Positions 13,931 through 25,598 of a stretch of DNA of 64,000 nucleotides are shown here, in pieces. Under the pieces are notes generated by a model that did not search any database, had not been told where the DNA came from, and saw only the letters and a list, made by a program, of their open reading frames with translations. Both the position numbers and the translations under genes were made by a program. How positions within the stretch are numbered: the stretch's first letter is position 1; each line of letters opens with the position of its first letter. The DNA is from Paraspadella gotoi (lineage: Eukaryota > Chaetognatha). Location of the stretch: positions 4,843,581 to 4,907,580 of the forward strand of contig JBJCIZ010000239.1 in NCBI GenBank assembly GCA_051294375.1, read 5' to 3'.

Positions 13931-13986
13931 GTCGGGCCCGGAGATCGGCCACCGGGGTCAGTTGCAACCGGTCTTCGCGCTTCGAC
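13931..13986 (+). ncRNA. Tandem structured hairpin, copy 1 (candidate)
   Basis: The left side (gtcgggcccggagatcgg) and right side (ccggtcttcgcgcttcgac) fold into a long stem with wobble pairs, one mismatch and one bulge around the loop 'ccaccggggtcagttgcaa'. A second hairpin 14 bases downstream has almost the same loop but a different stem that still pairs. Compensated stem changes argue that the fold itself has been maintained. It could be transcribed RNA, a retroelement signal or a DNA cruciform; nothing in the sequence decides which. The strand is arbitrary. Confidence 0.45.
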
Positions 13987-14000
13987 TAAGTGAAAATATA

Positions 14001-14052
14001 TCGGGTTTAAAGTCGGCCACCGGGGTCAGTTATAACCGGCTTTAAACTTCGA
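14001..14052 (+). ncRNA. Tandem structured hairpin, copy 2 (candidate)
   Basis: The left side (tcgggtttaaagtcgg) and right side (ccggctttaaacttcga) pair around the loop 'ccaccggggtcagttataa', which differs from copy 1 at only two bases. Against copy 1, several pairs change on both sides: A-T to G-C, G-C to A-T, G-C to T-A, C-G to T-A and C-G to G-C. The stem is maintained although the sequence has changed. Confidence 0.45.
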
Positions 14053-15627
14053 TAAAGGCTTTATATTGTTTGCTTTTGATTTAGTTTATTTGTAAGTAAT
14101 AATGCCGAAGTTAGCTTGCCAAAAATCATTTTATATTGTGTTAGTCAGTTAGTCAGTCAGAAATATTTTAGCTCCCTTTCGTCTCATTCCCCCCTGCCTT
14201 GTGTCAATTTATTTCTGGGCCATTTGATTGTATCGTTTTTCAGTTAGCGGCAAACGTTTTTTAAAGTTAAAGCCAGGATTGGCCAGTTTTTAGTGTTTTC
14301 GTTTTTTGGATACGGTTGAAAACGGGTGTAATGATACACGCCGTACAGGGTTTATTTTTGTTTTCTCCTATTCGTGTCAGAGACGTTCGTTCGGCAATCG
14401 TCACACGGCGCTTCCCTACTCTGCAGAAGTTGGTGAGCGGCACCTCCGCCCGTTTCCGTGAACCGAGCGAACATACATGTCTATGAAGTCCTGTTTTTGG
14501 TGAAAGATTATTTTTAGATTTACGACAACCGTAGTTTTCTATACATCACGCACGGTTTTTTCTAAATTCATCATTGTGTGAACCCACTGTTCGTCTTCAA
14601 ACATGATAACTTGAAGTACAATCTAGCGTGTGGAGAGGTTGTCGCCGGTCAGTTTGTCGTCTGCCGTCGTCACCCGTCTGTCCGTTCAACCGTTCGTCAG
14701 TTTTTTGTCAGTATTTTTAAGGTATTTTAGGTATTACAAGTAAGTCCTGGGCATTTTTTGCATACTCAGCTTTAAATATTCTTCCTTTCCTCTTTCCATC
14801 CCCTGCGACCGGGATATTTAGATTGTTATTTCTGGACATGCTCATAGTATTTTTGGTATGCTTGACATACCCAAATAGCGGGGGTGTTACGAAATAACTA
14901 TCTCAAATATTTCGAAGTAAAATCCAGCTTCTCTCCTTTTCCCCGTGCTCTTTTGCTCTTTATTACTGACATCGAAAATGCTTCCATTCTAGCGATCGAC
15001 ACGACATCTTTAGGCTCTTATCTTTTGTTTATACTTAAGTACAAGAATTCCGAAGGCAGTGTACAGTGATTCTGATTGGTGCCCGGATTTCGATAGATTT
15101 CGATTGAGATTTTAATCGAATTCTAGCCACGTGGCATCTCAGATCTCAACGTTGTCACTGGGTTTTTAGTTTTTTCTCAGAGCATTAGAAACTCTCTTTA
15201 TCAGATATCTCGGAATCTTATTTTTGTGTGATCGCTGGTTTGGTGGACTTTTCTATGAAGAGAAGCAATCTCTTTTGGTTAATATTGGCTTCAGAAACAA
15301 GTAAGAAAGACACTTTAAATTTATATATATTTTTTGCTGAGTTTGTACTAAATGTTTTGTTATTCTTTGCCCAGGACTTCTAACGCTACTTCAGACTACT
15401 ACAGACATTTCGTCAAGTCCTGGGCTTCGTAGATCGTCGTCCTTTCGGCCTTAGCCGCGTCATCTACCGAGACTTTGTCGTCATCATCTCCAGGGGCGTC
15501 TTGACCGGCGCCATCGTGCTCTTCTGCGCCATTTTATACCCGATTCCATCTGGTCTTTCAATGCGCAGAATTAGTCCAGTCGAGTTTAGAATCAAAGACG
15601 CCACTTCTCTAACTTAGTTCAAAACAA
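14053..15627. other. No gene seen
   Basis: T-rich DNA continues. There are short direct repeats such as 'agtcagttagtcagtcag' near 14142-14160 and no open frame longer than about 61 codons. Nothing here can be assigned a function. Confidence 0.5.
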
Positions 15628-15654
15628 CGTCCTTCACACTTTGATTCACAACTT

Positions 15655-17235
15655 GTTCTCTCTCTCTTCTTTCTCTCTCTCTCTCTCTTTGGTTTCCATC
15701 TTGTTTATACAATTTTTTTCCTCCTTTCTTATTTCTTTCTTTTCCCCCAATTTTTCTTTTGTTTATTTTTTCCTCATTTTCTTCTCAATTTTTCTTCTCC
15801 TTTTTCTTTCTTCATTTTTTCTTTCCTCCTTTTATCTTTCATTTTTTTTCTCTTTATTCTTTCCTCCTTGTCTTTCCTTCTTTTTTTCCTTTCATTTCTT
15901 TCCTCCTTTTTTCTTCTTTTTTTCATGTCTTTTCTTATTTTTTGCTCTTTTTTCTTTCCTTCTTTTTTCTTTCTTCCTTTCTTCTTTCCTTCTTTTTCCT
16001 TTTCATTTCTTTCCTTCTTTTTTATTTCCTTATTTTTTTGTCTTCATTTTTTCCTCCTTTTTCTTTCCTCCTTTTTTTTCTTTTTTCTCTTCATTTTTCC
16101 TCCTTTTTTCTCCTATTTTCTTTTCCCTCTTTTTTTCTTTTCATTTCTTTCTTCCTTTTTCATTCTTCCTTTTTTCTTTCCTTCTTTTCTCTTCATTTCT
16201 TTCTCCCTTTTTCTTTCCTTCTTTTTCTTTCCTCCATTTCACGCGATTTCCATTCAATGAGCAAAGATTTTTGTTTTCGGTCGTTTAGTTTTTTTTTTTT
16301 CTGTTTTTTTTTTCTCATAATTTGATTGAGTTTTGGTTTTGGTTTTCTTTTCTTTTCTTTTCATCATTCTTTCTTTTCTTATTTTTTCTTTTTCTCTTAC
16401 CCCTTTTCCTTTCCTTTTCTCCTTTCCTTTTACTTCTATATTTTCCTCGGTCTCGGAGTCTTTCTGGTCGTCGTCAAACAAGTTTTCTTGACATCATCAG
16501 TTTGTTAAAGAAAAAGACTTTTTACAACATTCTCGACGTCCTCTCACTCGTAAAGTTTACCGTCCTTTTAAACACTCTCTTTCTCTCTCTCTCTCTCTTT
16601 CTTTCTCTTTACATCTCTAATTTTTTTTCTTCTTTTTTTCTTTTTGTGCTATAGACTTAGTCTCTCCTTGTTTCATTTTGTTTTCTTTTTTTTTTCGTTC
16701 TCTCTATTTCCTATTAATAATTCTTTCACTCACCGAAGTTATATATATAAAAACATACATTCATACTACTAATGGACATTTTTGCTTACTCCATCACGCA
16801 GGATGCCATTTTTCTTTTTGTCTTTCCTAAATCGTCCTCTCTTTTTTCACCTTTTTTTTCTTCCTGCTTTTTTCTTCTTGTTCTTCTTTTTTGCTTTCTT
16901 TTTTCTTTCTTTTTTTTCTTTCTTTCTTTCCTACTTTCTCTTTCCTTTTTCTTTCTCTGATTTCTTTTCTTTCTTTCTTTCTTTCTCTCTTTCTTTCTTT
17001 CTTTCTTCTTTCTTCTTTCTTCTTCTTTCTTTCTTTCTTTCTTTCTTTTCTCTCTCCTACCTCCCTTTCCTCTCTCCTCTCTCTTAAACCCTAACTCTTC
17101 CTATCGCGTTTCTCCTTCTTCTCCTTAATTCTTTCTCTCTCCTTTTTTTTCTCTCCTTTCTTCCTTTTTCTTTCTTCTTTTCTTCTTTTTTTCTTTCTTT
17201 CATTTTTTTCTTTCTCCCTTTTTTTCTCTTTTTTC
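15655..17235 (+). repeat. Polypyrimidine tract (CTT/CTTT/CCTTTT), interrupted
   Basis: Nearly pure C/T runs occupy about 15655-16235, 16340-16440 and 16565-17235, with short mixed spacers. The long F/S/L-rich frames here (15641-16288, 15759-16325 and others) follow from the absence of purines and are not genes. The partner arm shows the complementary purine tract at about 34345-35985. Confidence 0.85.
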
Positions 17236-17238
17236 CTG

Positions 17239-17289
17239 ATCTTATCTTATCTTATTCTTATCTTATCTTATCTTATCTTATCTTATCCT
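17239..17289 (+). repeat. TTATC pentamer array
   Basis: About ten tandem copies of the pentamer cttat, with one shifted unit (cttattcttat). The inverted partner is the GATAA array at 34295-34345. Confidence 0.85.
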
Positions 17290-17399
17290 TCCTCCCTCAC
17301 AACCTCTCCTTTTGCCCCCCAACCCTTCCCCCTCCTTCCTGGGTTCCTTGGCCTCAGCCCAACGCCAAAGAAATCCATTGAGCAGAGAAATTAGACTCG

Positions 17400-17930
17400 A
17401 GGAAACATTTTACGTTAGACTCGTCGCGGCGAAATAACAACAACAACAACAAAAACATCTAAAAAACAACTAAACAAAGAAATAAACAATAACAATACAA
17501 AATAACTGTGAGATAACAACGATAACACAGCATAAACAGATTAAGTTAAACGATAGCGAATTAAACACAAACAACACCCACCTACAAAAACATTAACAAA
17601 TAGAATAAATAAATAACAAATAAACTATTAAAACAACATCACTTTAATTAGAAAACAACGTAAACGGTCAAGACTTAGATTATTAATAAATCTCAAATAA
17701 TTTTAACACAATAAACAAAATCATAGAAAATAAACCTATTAAAATCTAAACAAACATAGGAAAACAGTAACTGTTCATTTTCATCTTGCATAATACATAA
17801 GATACGATTTAAGGTCACCACATTAACAATAATCTCATCATCAGTAAAAAATTCATTTCTGACTTTTCTCTCAGAATTATTTTAAAGAGAGATTTCCATA
17901 TCGATTATAAGACTCGATTTCTAACTGTTC
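17400..17930. other. AT-rich spacer in arm Y, no gene
   Basis: The + strand is A-rich with many 'aacaacaac' and 'aaataaac' words and no open frame of note. The same stretch lies inverted at about 33650-34190. Confidence 0.5.
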
Positions 17931-17963
17931 TATGCTTTTCATACGACTTCGCTTTCCCACTGG

Positions 17964-17964
17964 A

Positions 17965-18041
<77 letters not shown>

Positions 18042-18058
18042 CTCTCTCTCTCTCTCTT
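17964..18058 (+). repeat. CT dinucleotide microsatellite
   Basis: About 90 bases of CT with two interruptions. The GA run at about 33500-33598 is the partner; the two differ in length and in the position of interruptions. Confidence 0.9.
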
Positions 18059-18224
18059 TCGTTTTTCAGGCACTTTATTTCTGTCTTTCTCTTCCTCCAT
18101 TCAGCCCGTCATTCCCCCCGCAACAAAAAAATAGAGAAAGAAGAAAAGAAAGAAAAAGAAAAAAAAGAAAAGAAAGAAAAGAAAGAAAAGAAAGAAAAAG
18201 AAAGAGGGGAATCTTTTTATGATC

Positions 18225-18375
18225 CTAATTGCGGAGGCCATTTTTGACCCGAAGCGGCGCCAGCGACGAGCGGCGCGCGCGGCGCGGCGGGGCCAGAGAA
18301 ACTTGCGCGTAGTTTATAAAAGGCGCCTCGTGTTTCTGCCTCGTAGAGTGGAGTAGGCATTTGAGTATTATGGTA
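18225..18375 (+). promoter_or_regulatory. CpG-rich TATA-box promoter-like segment
   Basis: A short CpG-dense block (gcggcgcgcgcggcgcggcgg, 18268-18290 region) follows a 'ggccattttt' word, which matches the YY1-type core in reverse. It precedes a consensus TATAAAAG at 18315-18322. A start site would be expected about 30 bases later, near 18345, running into 'gtggagtaggcattt'. No convincing coding exon follows, only a CTTT array, so it could drive a non-coding RNA, be a retroelement promoter, or be a displaced gene promoter. The inverted arm carries the same arrangement. Confidence 0.5.
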
Positions 18376-18459
18376 TTAGTGGAGTAGTGTATTAGAGTAT
18401 TGGAGTATTAGTTTCTTTTGTAGGGGGTCGAGTTTGGGATTTTTGTTTAAGATCTTATC

Positions 18460-18519
18460 TTTTTTTTTCTTTCTTTTCTTTCTTTCTTTCTTTTGTCTTT
18501 CTTTCTTTCTTTCTTTTGT

Positions 18520-18575
<56 letters not shown>

Positions 18576-18577
18576 TT
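18460..18577 (+). repeat. CTTT tetranucleotide microsatellite
   Basis: Long runs of cttt with occasional cttttg units. They are followed to about 19060 by a degenerate polypyrimidine tract built on 'tcctttcctccactctc'. The open frames 18434-19417 and 18493-19305 are products of this repeat. Confidence 0.85.
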
Positions 18578-20032
18578 GTTCCTCACTCCCCTTTCTCTTT
18601 CCTAACTCTCCTTCCTCTCTTTTCTCCGCTATCCTTTTCTTGTTTTCCTCCACTTTCCTACTTTCTCTCCTTTCCTCCACTCTCCTTTCGTTTCCTCTAC
18701 TCTCCTTTCCTCCTTTCCTCCACTCTCTTTTTTCTCCCTTCCTCCACTTTCCTTTCTTTTTCTCCAATCTACCCTTTCCTTTCTTTTCCTCACTCTCCTT
18801 TCCTTCTACTTTTTCTTTTTCTCCAGTCTCCTTCCTTCCTTTTCTCCACTTTTCCTTACTTTCCTACTTCTCTCCTTTCTCTCCTTTCCTCCACTCTCCT
18901 TTCTTCCTTTCCTCCACTTTCCTTTTCATTTCCTCCACTCTCCCCTTTTCCTTCTTTCTCCATTTTTCCTTTCTCTTCTTTCTCCAATCTCCCTCTCTCC
19001 TTTCGTCCACTTTCCTTTTTTTTCCTCCCATTTTTTCCCTTCCTTTTTTTCAATCTTCGGTCAGTTTTCCTCATTCACTACCGCCTTTCATTCTTTCCAT
19101 TTTCGCGGAGCCACTTTTTTTTCCCTTCAGAACGAAACCGTTGGTCTTTCCGAGAGGGACGTGTCCATCGTCGTCGTCGTGTATCGTCATCATTATCATC
19201 TTCGTTGCTCCGTCCTGGTTTTCGTCGTCGTTGGATCTTTATGGTCGTCATTGTCTTCGTTCATCATCATCTTCGTTGTCGTCGTCGTCATCTTCTTCGT
19301 CGTGATAGTCCTCGTTGTTTCAAAGAATTAAAAACAATATGCATTCTTTTTTTCCCCTTTGTATATAAAATGGTTTTGTTAAAAGGCCGGAAAAAAAAAG
19401 GTCAGATTCCTTTTTAGATTTTATAATAAATACTGATATTTTAAAATACCACTGTTTAATTTTTTACTTATTCTTTTATTTTTTTAATATTTTAATTTTT
19501 TTGAGGAGGGAACGTTCGTGTTGTCCTTGGAAATATGTTAGCGCAATTATGGCGAATGCATTTCTACAACAACAACAACAAAGGACTCTACAGAAGAGGT
19601 TATTAAGTAGATGGCCACAACTAAATACGAAATTATCCATTCATTTGTAAGGGCCGTATGTTTCAAATCACCCACGTTGAAATTAGAAAAAATGTTTCAA
19701 GGTTTAGCCTCATAAAATTACTGTGCAACGTTCCGAGTTCGGTCGCGTCTCCCACAGTGTTTTTCCTTTCCATCAATGAAACACCTCTCGCGATGAGAAT
19801 AATAATTCTACGAGACTCGTTTTTTGCCGTTGACCGTTCAAAGTTGTGTGACTCATCTCCCAAAGCTCTTTCTTTTCTTTCTTTTCACTCTGTTCTCTGC
19901 TCTGTCCTCTCTCTCTCTTCTCTGACTGTATTATCGCTTCCGCATTTCTTAGCTTCTTTCTTTACTATTCATTTTCACGACCTCTCTTCTCTCTCTCTCT
20001 CTCTTCTCTCTCTCTGCTCTCTCTCTCTCTCG

Positions 20033-20064
<32 letters not shown>

Positions 20065-20760
20065 GTCTCTCTCTCAGTGATGAATCGAGTACTAAACAGA
20101 ATTCTCGCGTTCCTCGTCTTCAGAAACATTTTCGTGATAGCCAAAGGAAAATCTCACCAAGTTTTTTCGAACTTCTTCTTCACTCGTCATCATTCGTTTC
20201 ACGATGTTTGTTAATATTTAAATTTACTACAATTTTATGCAAAATTAAATGCTCCTACTATCAATAATATCAGGAATGAATATAAATACTTGAATTAATA
20301 TAATCATAATTAATATTAATATATTAATATAGTATTTGATTGGAAAGCTTTGTAGTTTCCTTCTTCTTTTTATTTTATTGTATAACTTTAAGAGTATGGT
20401 TTAACAATTTAATCCTCAAACATAGTACGAGTTAAACTATTGCACATTAACACCAAATTCAAAGTCAAGTATTTATTAATTTTTTTATCGTTAAAGATCT
20501 GTTAAACCCATTTTCCGAAGTGTGTTGGATTCTCCCTCTCAATTAGCGCACGTTTTGTGTGTCTTAAAAACATAAGTCAAAAAAAAGCTAATTTTTAATT
20601 TTAATTTTTTTTGAATGTGTTTTGTGAAAAAGTGAAGGGTTTCCTTCGCGTTGAATTTTAATTTTGAAAAGAAAAATATTGAGAAATTTTTTAATTTCTC
20701 TTTTTTTCACACTTTTTTTTTTTGTGAAACGCTTCAGCCATTCACGAATTTCCTTTCTCT

Positions 20761-20837
<77 letters not shown>

Positions 20838-20838
20838 A
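20761..20838 (+). repeat. CT microsatellite at the Y/Z boundary
   Basis: About 75 bases of CT with three interruptions, ending immediately before unit Z ('aatggattttcgg'). Confidence 0.85.
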
Positions 20839-21517
20839 ATGGATTTTCGGACAGCTTCAAACTCACCCTCAAACCCATTTTTTCCCATTTTTTTCCTGAC
20901 CCTATATTTCCTTCTCTTTCGTTTATCATCACACCTCTCTACTATTTCTCTTCTCTCTTCTATTTTTTCTTCTTCTTTTTCTTTTCTTTTCTTTTCTTTT
21001 CTTTTCTTTTCTTTTCCTATTTTCCTTTTCTTTTCTTCTTTTTTCTCTATGCTGTCTTATATCATCCTTTTTATTCTCCGCTCTTCCTCTCACTAATTAT
21101 TTCTCTCTTCTGTATGATTATAACTCTTAGTAAATCGCTCTCTTATTTTCTTCTCCGATAATTTATCAACATTTAATTCTAGGTTTAAACCTTTCTCACT
21201 TTCCCGTCACATACTTTTTTACGAAGCTTATTAAAATTTTTTTTCCACGATTATCTTTTTAAAGATTTTAATTATTCATTATTCCTTCAAACCAATTCCA
21301 CGTTTCTCTTTATTGAACAAACAAAAATCAAAATACTCAATTTAAATTCTTGAGGCCAACACAAATCCACAGTACAGGAATTATTCACAGTGGCTCTGTA
21401 AAGATCACCCATTTATTGCTGTAAAGATTAAAAGTCGCTCCTGCAAAGATTCTACCACTGACTCCTGCAAAGCTCTTTGCCCAGAAAATATGGCATTCCT
21501 GGGGGAACTTACCTCCA

Positions 21518-21567
<50 letters not shown>

Positions 21568-22972
21568 CTCCTCCTCTCTCTCTTACTCTCTCCGCGATGG
21601 GTATTTTCTCCAGGTGGTGGTCTCGTTCGTCTCTTCTGATCGTCGTCGTCGTCGTCGTCGCTGTCTTCCATTTTTTCTCTTTCCTGGCTCCCTTCCCTCC
21701 TCCTGCCCGCTCCTCTCCTCCTGCCTCCTCCTTTCCTCCTCTTCACAAGGCGTCCTCCCATCTTTCTTCTTGTCATTCAACCTCCTTTCGTTTTTCTCGC
21801 ACGCGGCGAAAACCTTTGACGCGTCGTCGTCGTCGTCGTCGTCGTCTTCATCATGTTCGTTTCTGCTCTTGTCGTCGTCTCGTTATTGTTTTCATCGCTT
21901 CATACTGGCTTCCTTGTTCTCGAGGTCTTCTTCGACTTTGTCGTTTTAATGTCTTCATCATCGTCGTCTTTTTCGTGTGTCGATTTTATTGGTTCGTCGT
22001 TCTTCATCTTTTTCGTTTTCATCTCTGTCATCCATTGTCGTCGTCGTCTTCGTGTTCTCTTATGGTTCATCGTCTTCGTTGTTGTCGTTTTTTGTCGATT
22101 TTAACGTCTTCTTTAATTTTCGTCGTTTTTTCATCGTCGTCGTTGTTGTAACGATGTTTTTGTGTTGTTGTGTTCTTCTTTCTTCGTCTGACGTCTTTTG
22201 TCGTCGTCATCTTGTTGTCATCATCTCTCATCGTCTTTTCTTCGTTGTCGTCGTCGACGGTCGTCATCACTGATGAGTCGGTCATGTCTTCGTTATCATC
22301 GTTTTCGGTTCGTCGTTCGTCATCTCATCGTCGTCTCGTACTCGCGTCATCCTTGGCACCTCATATCACGAGGGTCTTGTTTGTTTACGAATCTCCGCGC
22401 CGTTGCATGTACATCTGCCGTGCAGCTGCGTGTATCTGCATGCGTTTACGGAAACGTATTACTGGTACAGTTTCCCTTTTTTCTTTCTTTTTTTTCGATT
22501 TGTTTCTCATTTATTGGTTTAGTTGTTTCAGAAATCCGTTTGAATTAATTACACGAAACTTTTTTTTTTAGATAAATTATCAGAAAATTGGCCGGTTTTT
22601 TTTTTCTCAGCTTATTGATTGGAAGGACTTAATATGTAATTAGAGCCGGCAAGTTGTCAGAAAAAGAAAAAAGCAGAAAAACGTCAAAACAAGAAAAAGC
22701 CTAATTTAAACAACGGAAACGGAAAAAAATAAAAAACTTCCAAACTTCAACTAGAAAAAAAAAATCTCTCAAAAAGTTTAAAAAGTTAAAAATGTTCACC
22801 CGAAAAAGTTTCAAATGTGTCAAAATAAAATGAAAAAAAAATAATAAAAAGCAGAATAATCAAAGTTAAAATTAGGAAAATGAAAAAAATTCTCAAATAT
22901 TCAAACACAGACTGACGGATTTTTTGACAACTTTTATCCGTTACATCACGAGGGACCTCCTGTCAATCTCTC
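20832..22972 (+). repeat. Unit Z, copy A (forward)
   Basis: This copy runs from 'taatggattttcggac' to 'gggacctcctgtcaatc'. It contains a TTTTC pentamer array (20985-21020), AT-rich DNA, a CT run (21520-21590), a GTC/GAC trinucleotide-rich stretch (21640-22340) and AT-rich DNA. Its first 829 bases appear identical to copy C (25593-26421) at a constant offset of 4761. After that the two differ by frequent small indels. Confidence 0.9.
21640..22340 (+). repeat. GTC-trinucleotide-rich tract (in Z, copy A)
   Basis: The tract is dominated by gtc, ttc and atc triplets (cgtcgtcgtcttcatcatcg). On the opposite strand it would read as Asp/Glu/Asn-rich, but frames are broken at different points in the three Z copies, so a conserved protein is not supported. 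Confidence 0.7.
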
Positions 22973-23193
22973 TCATCTCTCTCTCTCTCTCTCTCTCTCT
23001 TCTCTGTCTCTCGTCTCTCTCTCTCTCTCCTTCTCTTCTCACACTCTCTTCTCTCGTCTCTCGTCTCTCTCCTCTCTCTCTCTCTCTCTCTTCTTCTCTA
23101 TTATCTATCTATCTTATCTATCTATCTCTCTCTCTCTTTTCTTTTTCTCTCGCCTGTTCATCTCTTTTCCCTACCTTGAAAACTATATCATCA

Positions 23194-23225
<32 letters not shown>

Positions 23226-23291
23226 CTCTCTCTCTCTCGTCGTCTCTCTCTCCTCTCTCTCTCTTCTCTCTCTCATTTTTCTCTCCCTCAC
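22973..23291 (+). repeat. CT-rich microsatellite block before the N gap
   Basis: CT runs with TATC units (23100-23130) and the spacer 'ccctaccttgaaaactatatc'. A very similar block lies at 27760-28085 after copy C, where it continues into inverted arm X instead of an N gap. Confidence 0.85.
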
Positions 23292-23316
23292 NNNNNNNNN
23301 NNNNNNNNNNNNNNNN
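23292..23316. other. Assembly gap, 25 N
   Basis: Twenty-five N lie between a CT run and a GA run, exactly at the turning point between Z copy A and its inverted copy B. Confidence 1.
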
Positions 23317-23340
<24 letters not shown>

Positions 23341-23349
<9 letters not shown>

Positions 23350-24716
23350 ACAGGAGGTCCCTCGTGGATGTAAACGGGATAAAAGTTGTCAAAAAATCGT
23401 CGAGTCTGTGTTTGAATATTTGACGAAATTTTTTTCATTTTCTAAATTTTAACTTTGATTTTCTGTTTTTATTATTTTTTTTTCCTTTTATTTTGACAAT
23501 TTGACTTTTCGGTGACATTTTAACTTTTTAAACTTTTTTGAAGAATTTTTTTTTTCTAGTTGAAGTTTGGAAGTTTTTTATTTTTTTCCGTTTCCGTTGT
23601 TTAAATTAGGCTTTTTCTTGTTTTGACGTTTTTGTCTTTTGTTTTTTTTTCTGACAAGCTTGTCCGGCTTCTAATTACATATTAATCCTTCCAATCAATA
23701 AGCTGAAAAAAAAACCGCATTTTCTTGATAATTATCTAAAAAAAAAGTTTCTGTATTAATTCAAAACGGATTTCTGAAACAACTAAACCAATAAAATGAG
23801 AAACAAATCGAAAAAAAAAAGAAAGAAAAAGAGGGAAACTGTACAGTATCGTTTCCGTAAACGCATGCAGATACACGCAGCTGCACGCAGATGTACATGC
23901 ACGGCGCGGAGATTCGTAAACAAACAAGACCTCGTGATATGAGGTGCCAAGGAACGACGGCGAGTATGACGACGACGATGATGACGACGACGACCGAAAC
24001 GATGATAACGAAGAAGACGACTACAGTGATGACGACGTCGACGACGACACTGAAGAAAGACGATGAAGATGATGACAACGATGACGACGACAAAGACGTC
24101 AACGAAGAAGAAGACAACAACAACAAAAACATCGATTACAACAACGACGACGATGACAAAAACGACGAAAATGAAGAAGACGTTAAAATCGACAAAAACG
24201 ACAACAACGAAGACGATGACCATAACGATGACAACGAAGACGACGACGACGATGAAGACGATGAAAACGAAAAAGATGAAGACGACGACCATAACAATGA
24301 CAACGAAGAAGACGACGATGATGAAGACGATTAAAACGACAAAGTCGAAGAAGACGACCATAACGATGAACAATGGAAGACGACGACTGATGAAGACATG
24401 AAAACGACATAAGACGAGATGAACGACCATAAACGATGACAACGAAGAGCGACGACGATGATGAAGAACGACGACGACGAACGACGACGACGCGCTCAAA
24501 GGTTTTCGCCGCTGCGGAAAACGAAAGAGGTTGAATGACAAGAAGAAAGATGGGAGGACGCGTTGTGAAAGAGGAGGAAGGAGGAGGAGGAGGAGAGGAG
24601 CGGGCAGGCAGGAGCGGAAGGGAGACCAAGGAAAGAGAAAAATGGAAGAAGCGACGACGACGACGACGACGATCAGAGAGACGACGAGACCAACCTGGAG
24701 AAATACCACGCGAGAG

Positions 24717-24768
<52 letters not shown>

Positions 24769-25524
24769 TGGAGGTAAGTTCCCCAGGAATCGCCATATTT
24801 TCTGGGCAAAGAGCTTTGCAGGAGTCAGTGGTAGATCTTTGCAGGAGCGACTTTTAATCTTTACAGCAATAAATGGTAATCTTTACAGGAGCCACTGTGA
24901 ATAATTCTGTGCTGTGGATTTGTGTTGGCCTCAAGAATTAAATTGAGTATTTTGATTTTTGTTTGCTCAATAAAGAGAAACGTGAATTGGTTGAAGGAAT
25001 AATGAATATTAAAATCTTTAAAGATAATCGTGGAAAAAATTTAATAAGCTTCGTAAAAAGTATGTGACGGAAAGTGACAAAAGTTTAAACTAGAAATAAT
25101 GTTTGATAAAATTTGGAGAAAGAAAATAGAGAGAGAGATTTACTAATGAGTTAATTATACAGAAGAGAGGATAATTAGTGAGAGGAAGAGCGGAGAATAA
25201 AAGGATGATATAAGATAGCAGAAGAGAAAAAAAGAAGAAAAGAAAAGGAAAATAAAAGGAAAAGAAAATAATAGAAAATATAAATAGTATGAAATAGAAT
25301 ATGATTGAAAAGAATAGAAGAAAAGTTACAGAAGAAAAGGGAAGAATAAGAAAGAAAAGAAAAGAAAAGAAAAGAAAAGAAAAGAAAAGAAAAGAAAAGA
25401 GAAAATAGTAGAGAAGGTGTGATGAATATAAGCGAAAGAGAAGGAAAGTTAGGGTCAGGAAAAAAATGGGAAAAAATGGGGCTTGAGGGTGAGTTTGAGC
25501 TGTCCGAAAATCCATTAGAGAGAG

Positions 25525-25527
<3 letters not shown>
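23341..25527 (-). repeat. Unit Z, copy B (inverted)
   Basis: This is the reverse complement of copies A and C, from 'gagattgacaggaggtccc' to 'gctgtccgaaaatccatt'. The GAC/GAA-rich tract lies at 23955-24500. The frames on either strand (23783-24796 minus; 23891-24334 plus) are not conserved in copies A and C. Confidence 0.9.

Positions 25528-25592
<65 letters not shown>
25528..25592. repeat. CT run at the centre of a palindrome
   Basis: The run sits between 'aaaatccattagagagag' on the left and 'ctctctctaatggatttt' on the right, so it is the fold point between Z copies B and C. Confidence 0.85.

Positions 25593-25598
<6 letters not shown>

Larger units (their letters stand above)
15628..20760 (+). 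repeat. Arm Y of a long inverted repeat (partner 30880-35999)
   Basis: The sequence from 'acgtccttcacactttg' (15628) to 'cattcacgaatttcc' (20752) returns in reverse complement from 30885 to 35999, in the same internal order: polypyrimidine tract, TTATC array, AAC-rich AT DNA, CT run, CpG-rich promoter-like segment, CTTT array and AT-rich DNA. The arms are about 5.1 kb each and differ by scattered indels and a few substitutions. Confidence 0.9.

Noticed and set aside
15641-16654. Phenylalanine-rich frames in the polypyrimidine tract
   Set aside because: Pure C/T sequence cannot contain stop codons; the partner arm gives different frames.
18434-19417. 327-codon F/S/L-rich frame after the TATA box
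   Set aside because: It is a translation of CTTT and TCC repeats; the mirrored arm has indels that change its frame. The promoter-like segment may be real without this frame.
22260-22300. CTGATGA-like words in the GTC tract as further hammerhead motifs
   Set aside because: There is no stem II followed by GAAA at a suitable distance; the words arise from the trinucleotide repeat.
23783-24796. 337-codon minus-strand frame and D/E/N-rich plus-strand frames in the GAC-repeat tract
   Set aside because: The frames are broken at different points in the other two copies of unit Z, and they consist of trinucleotide repeats and a GA microsatellite.
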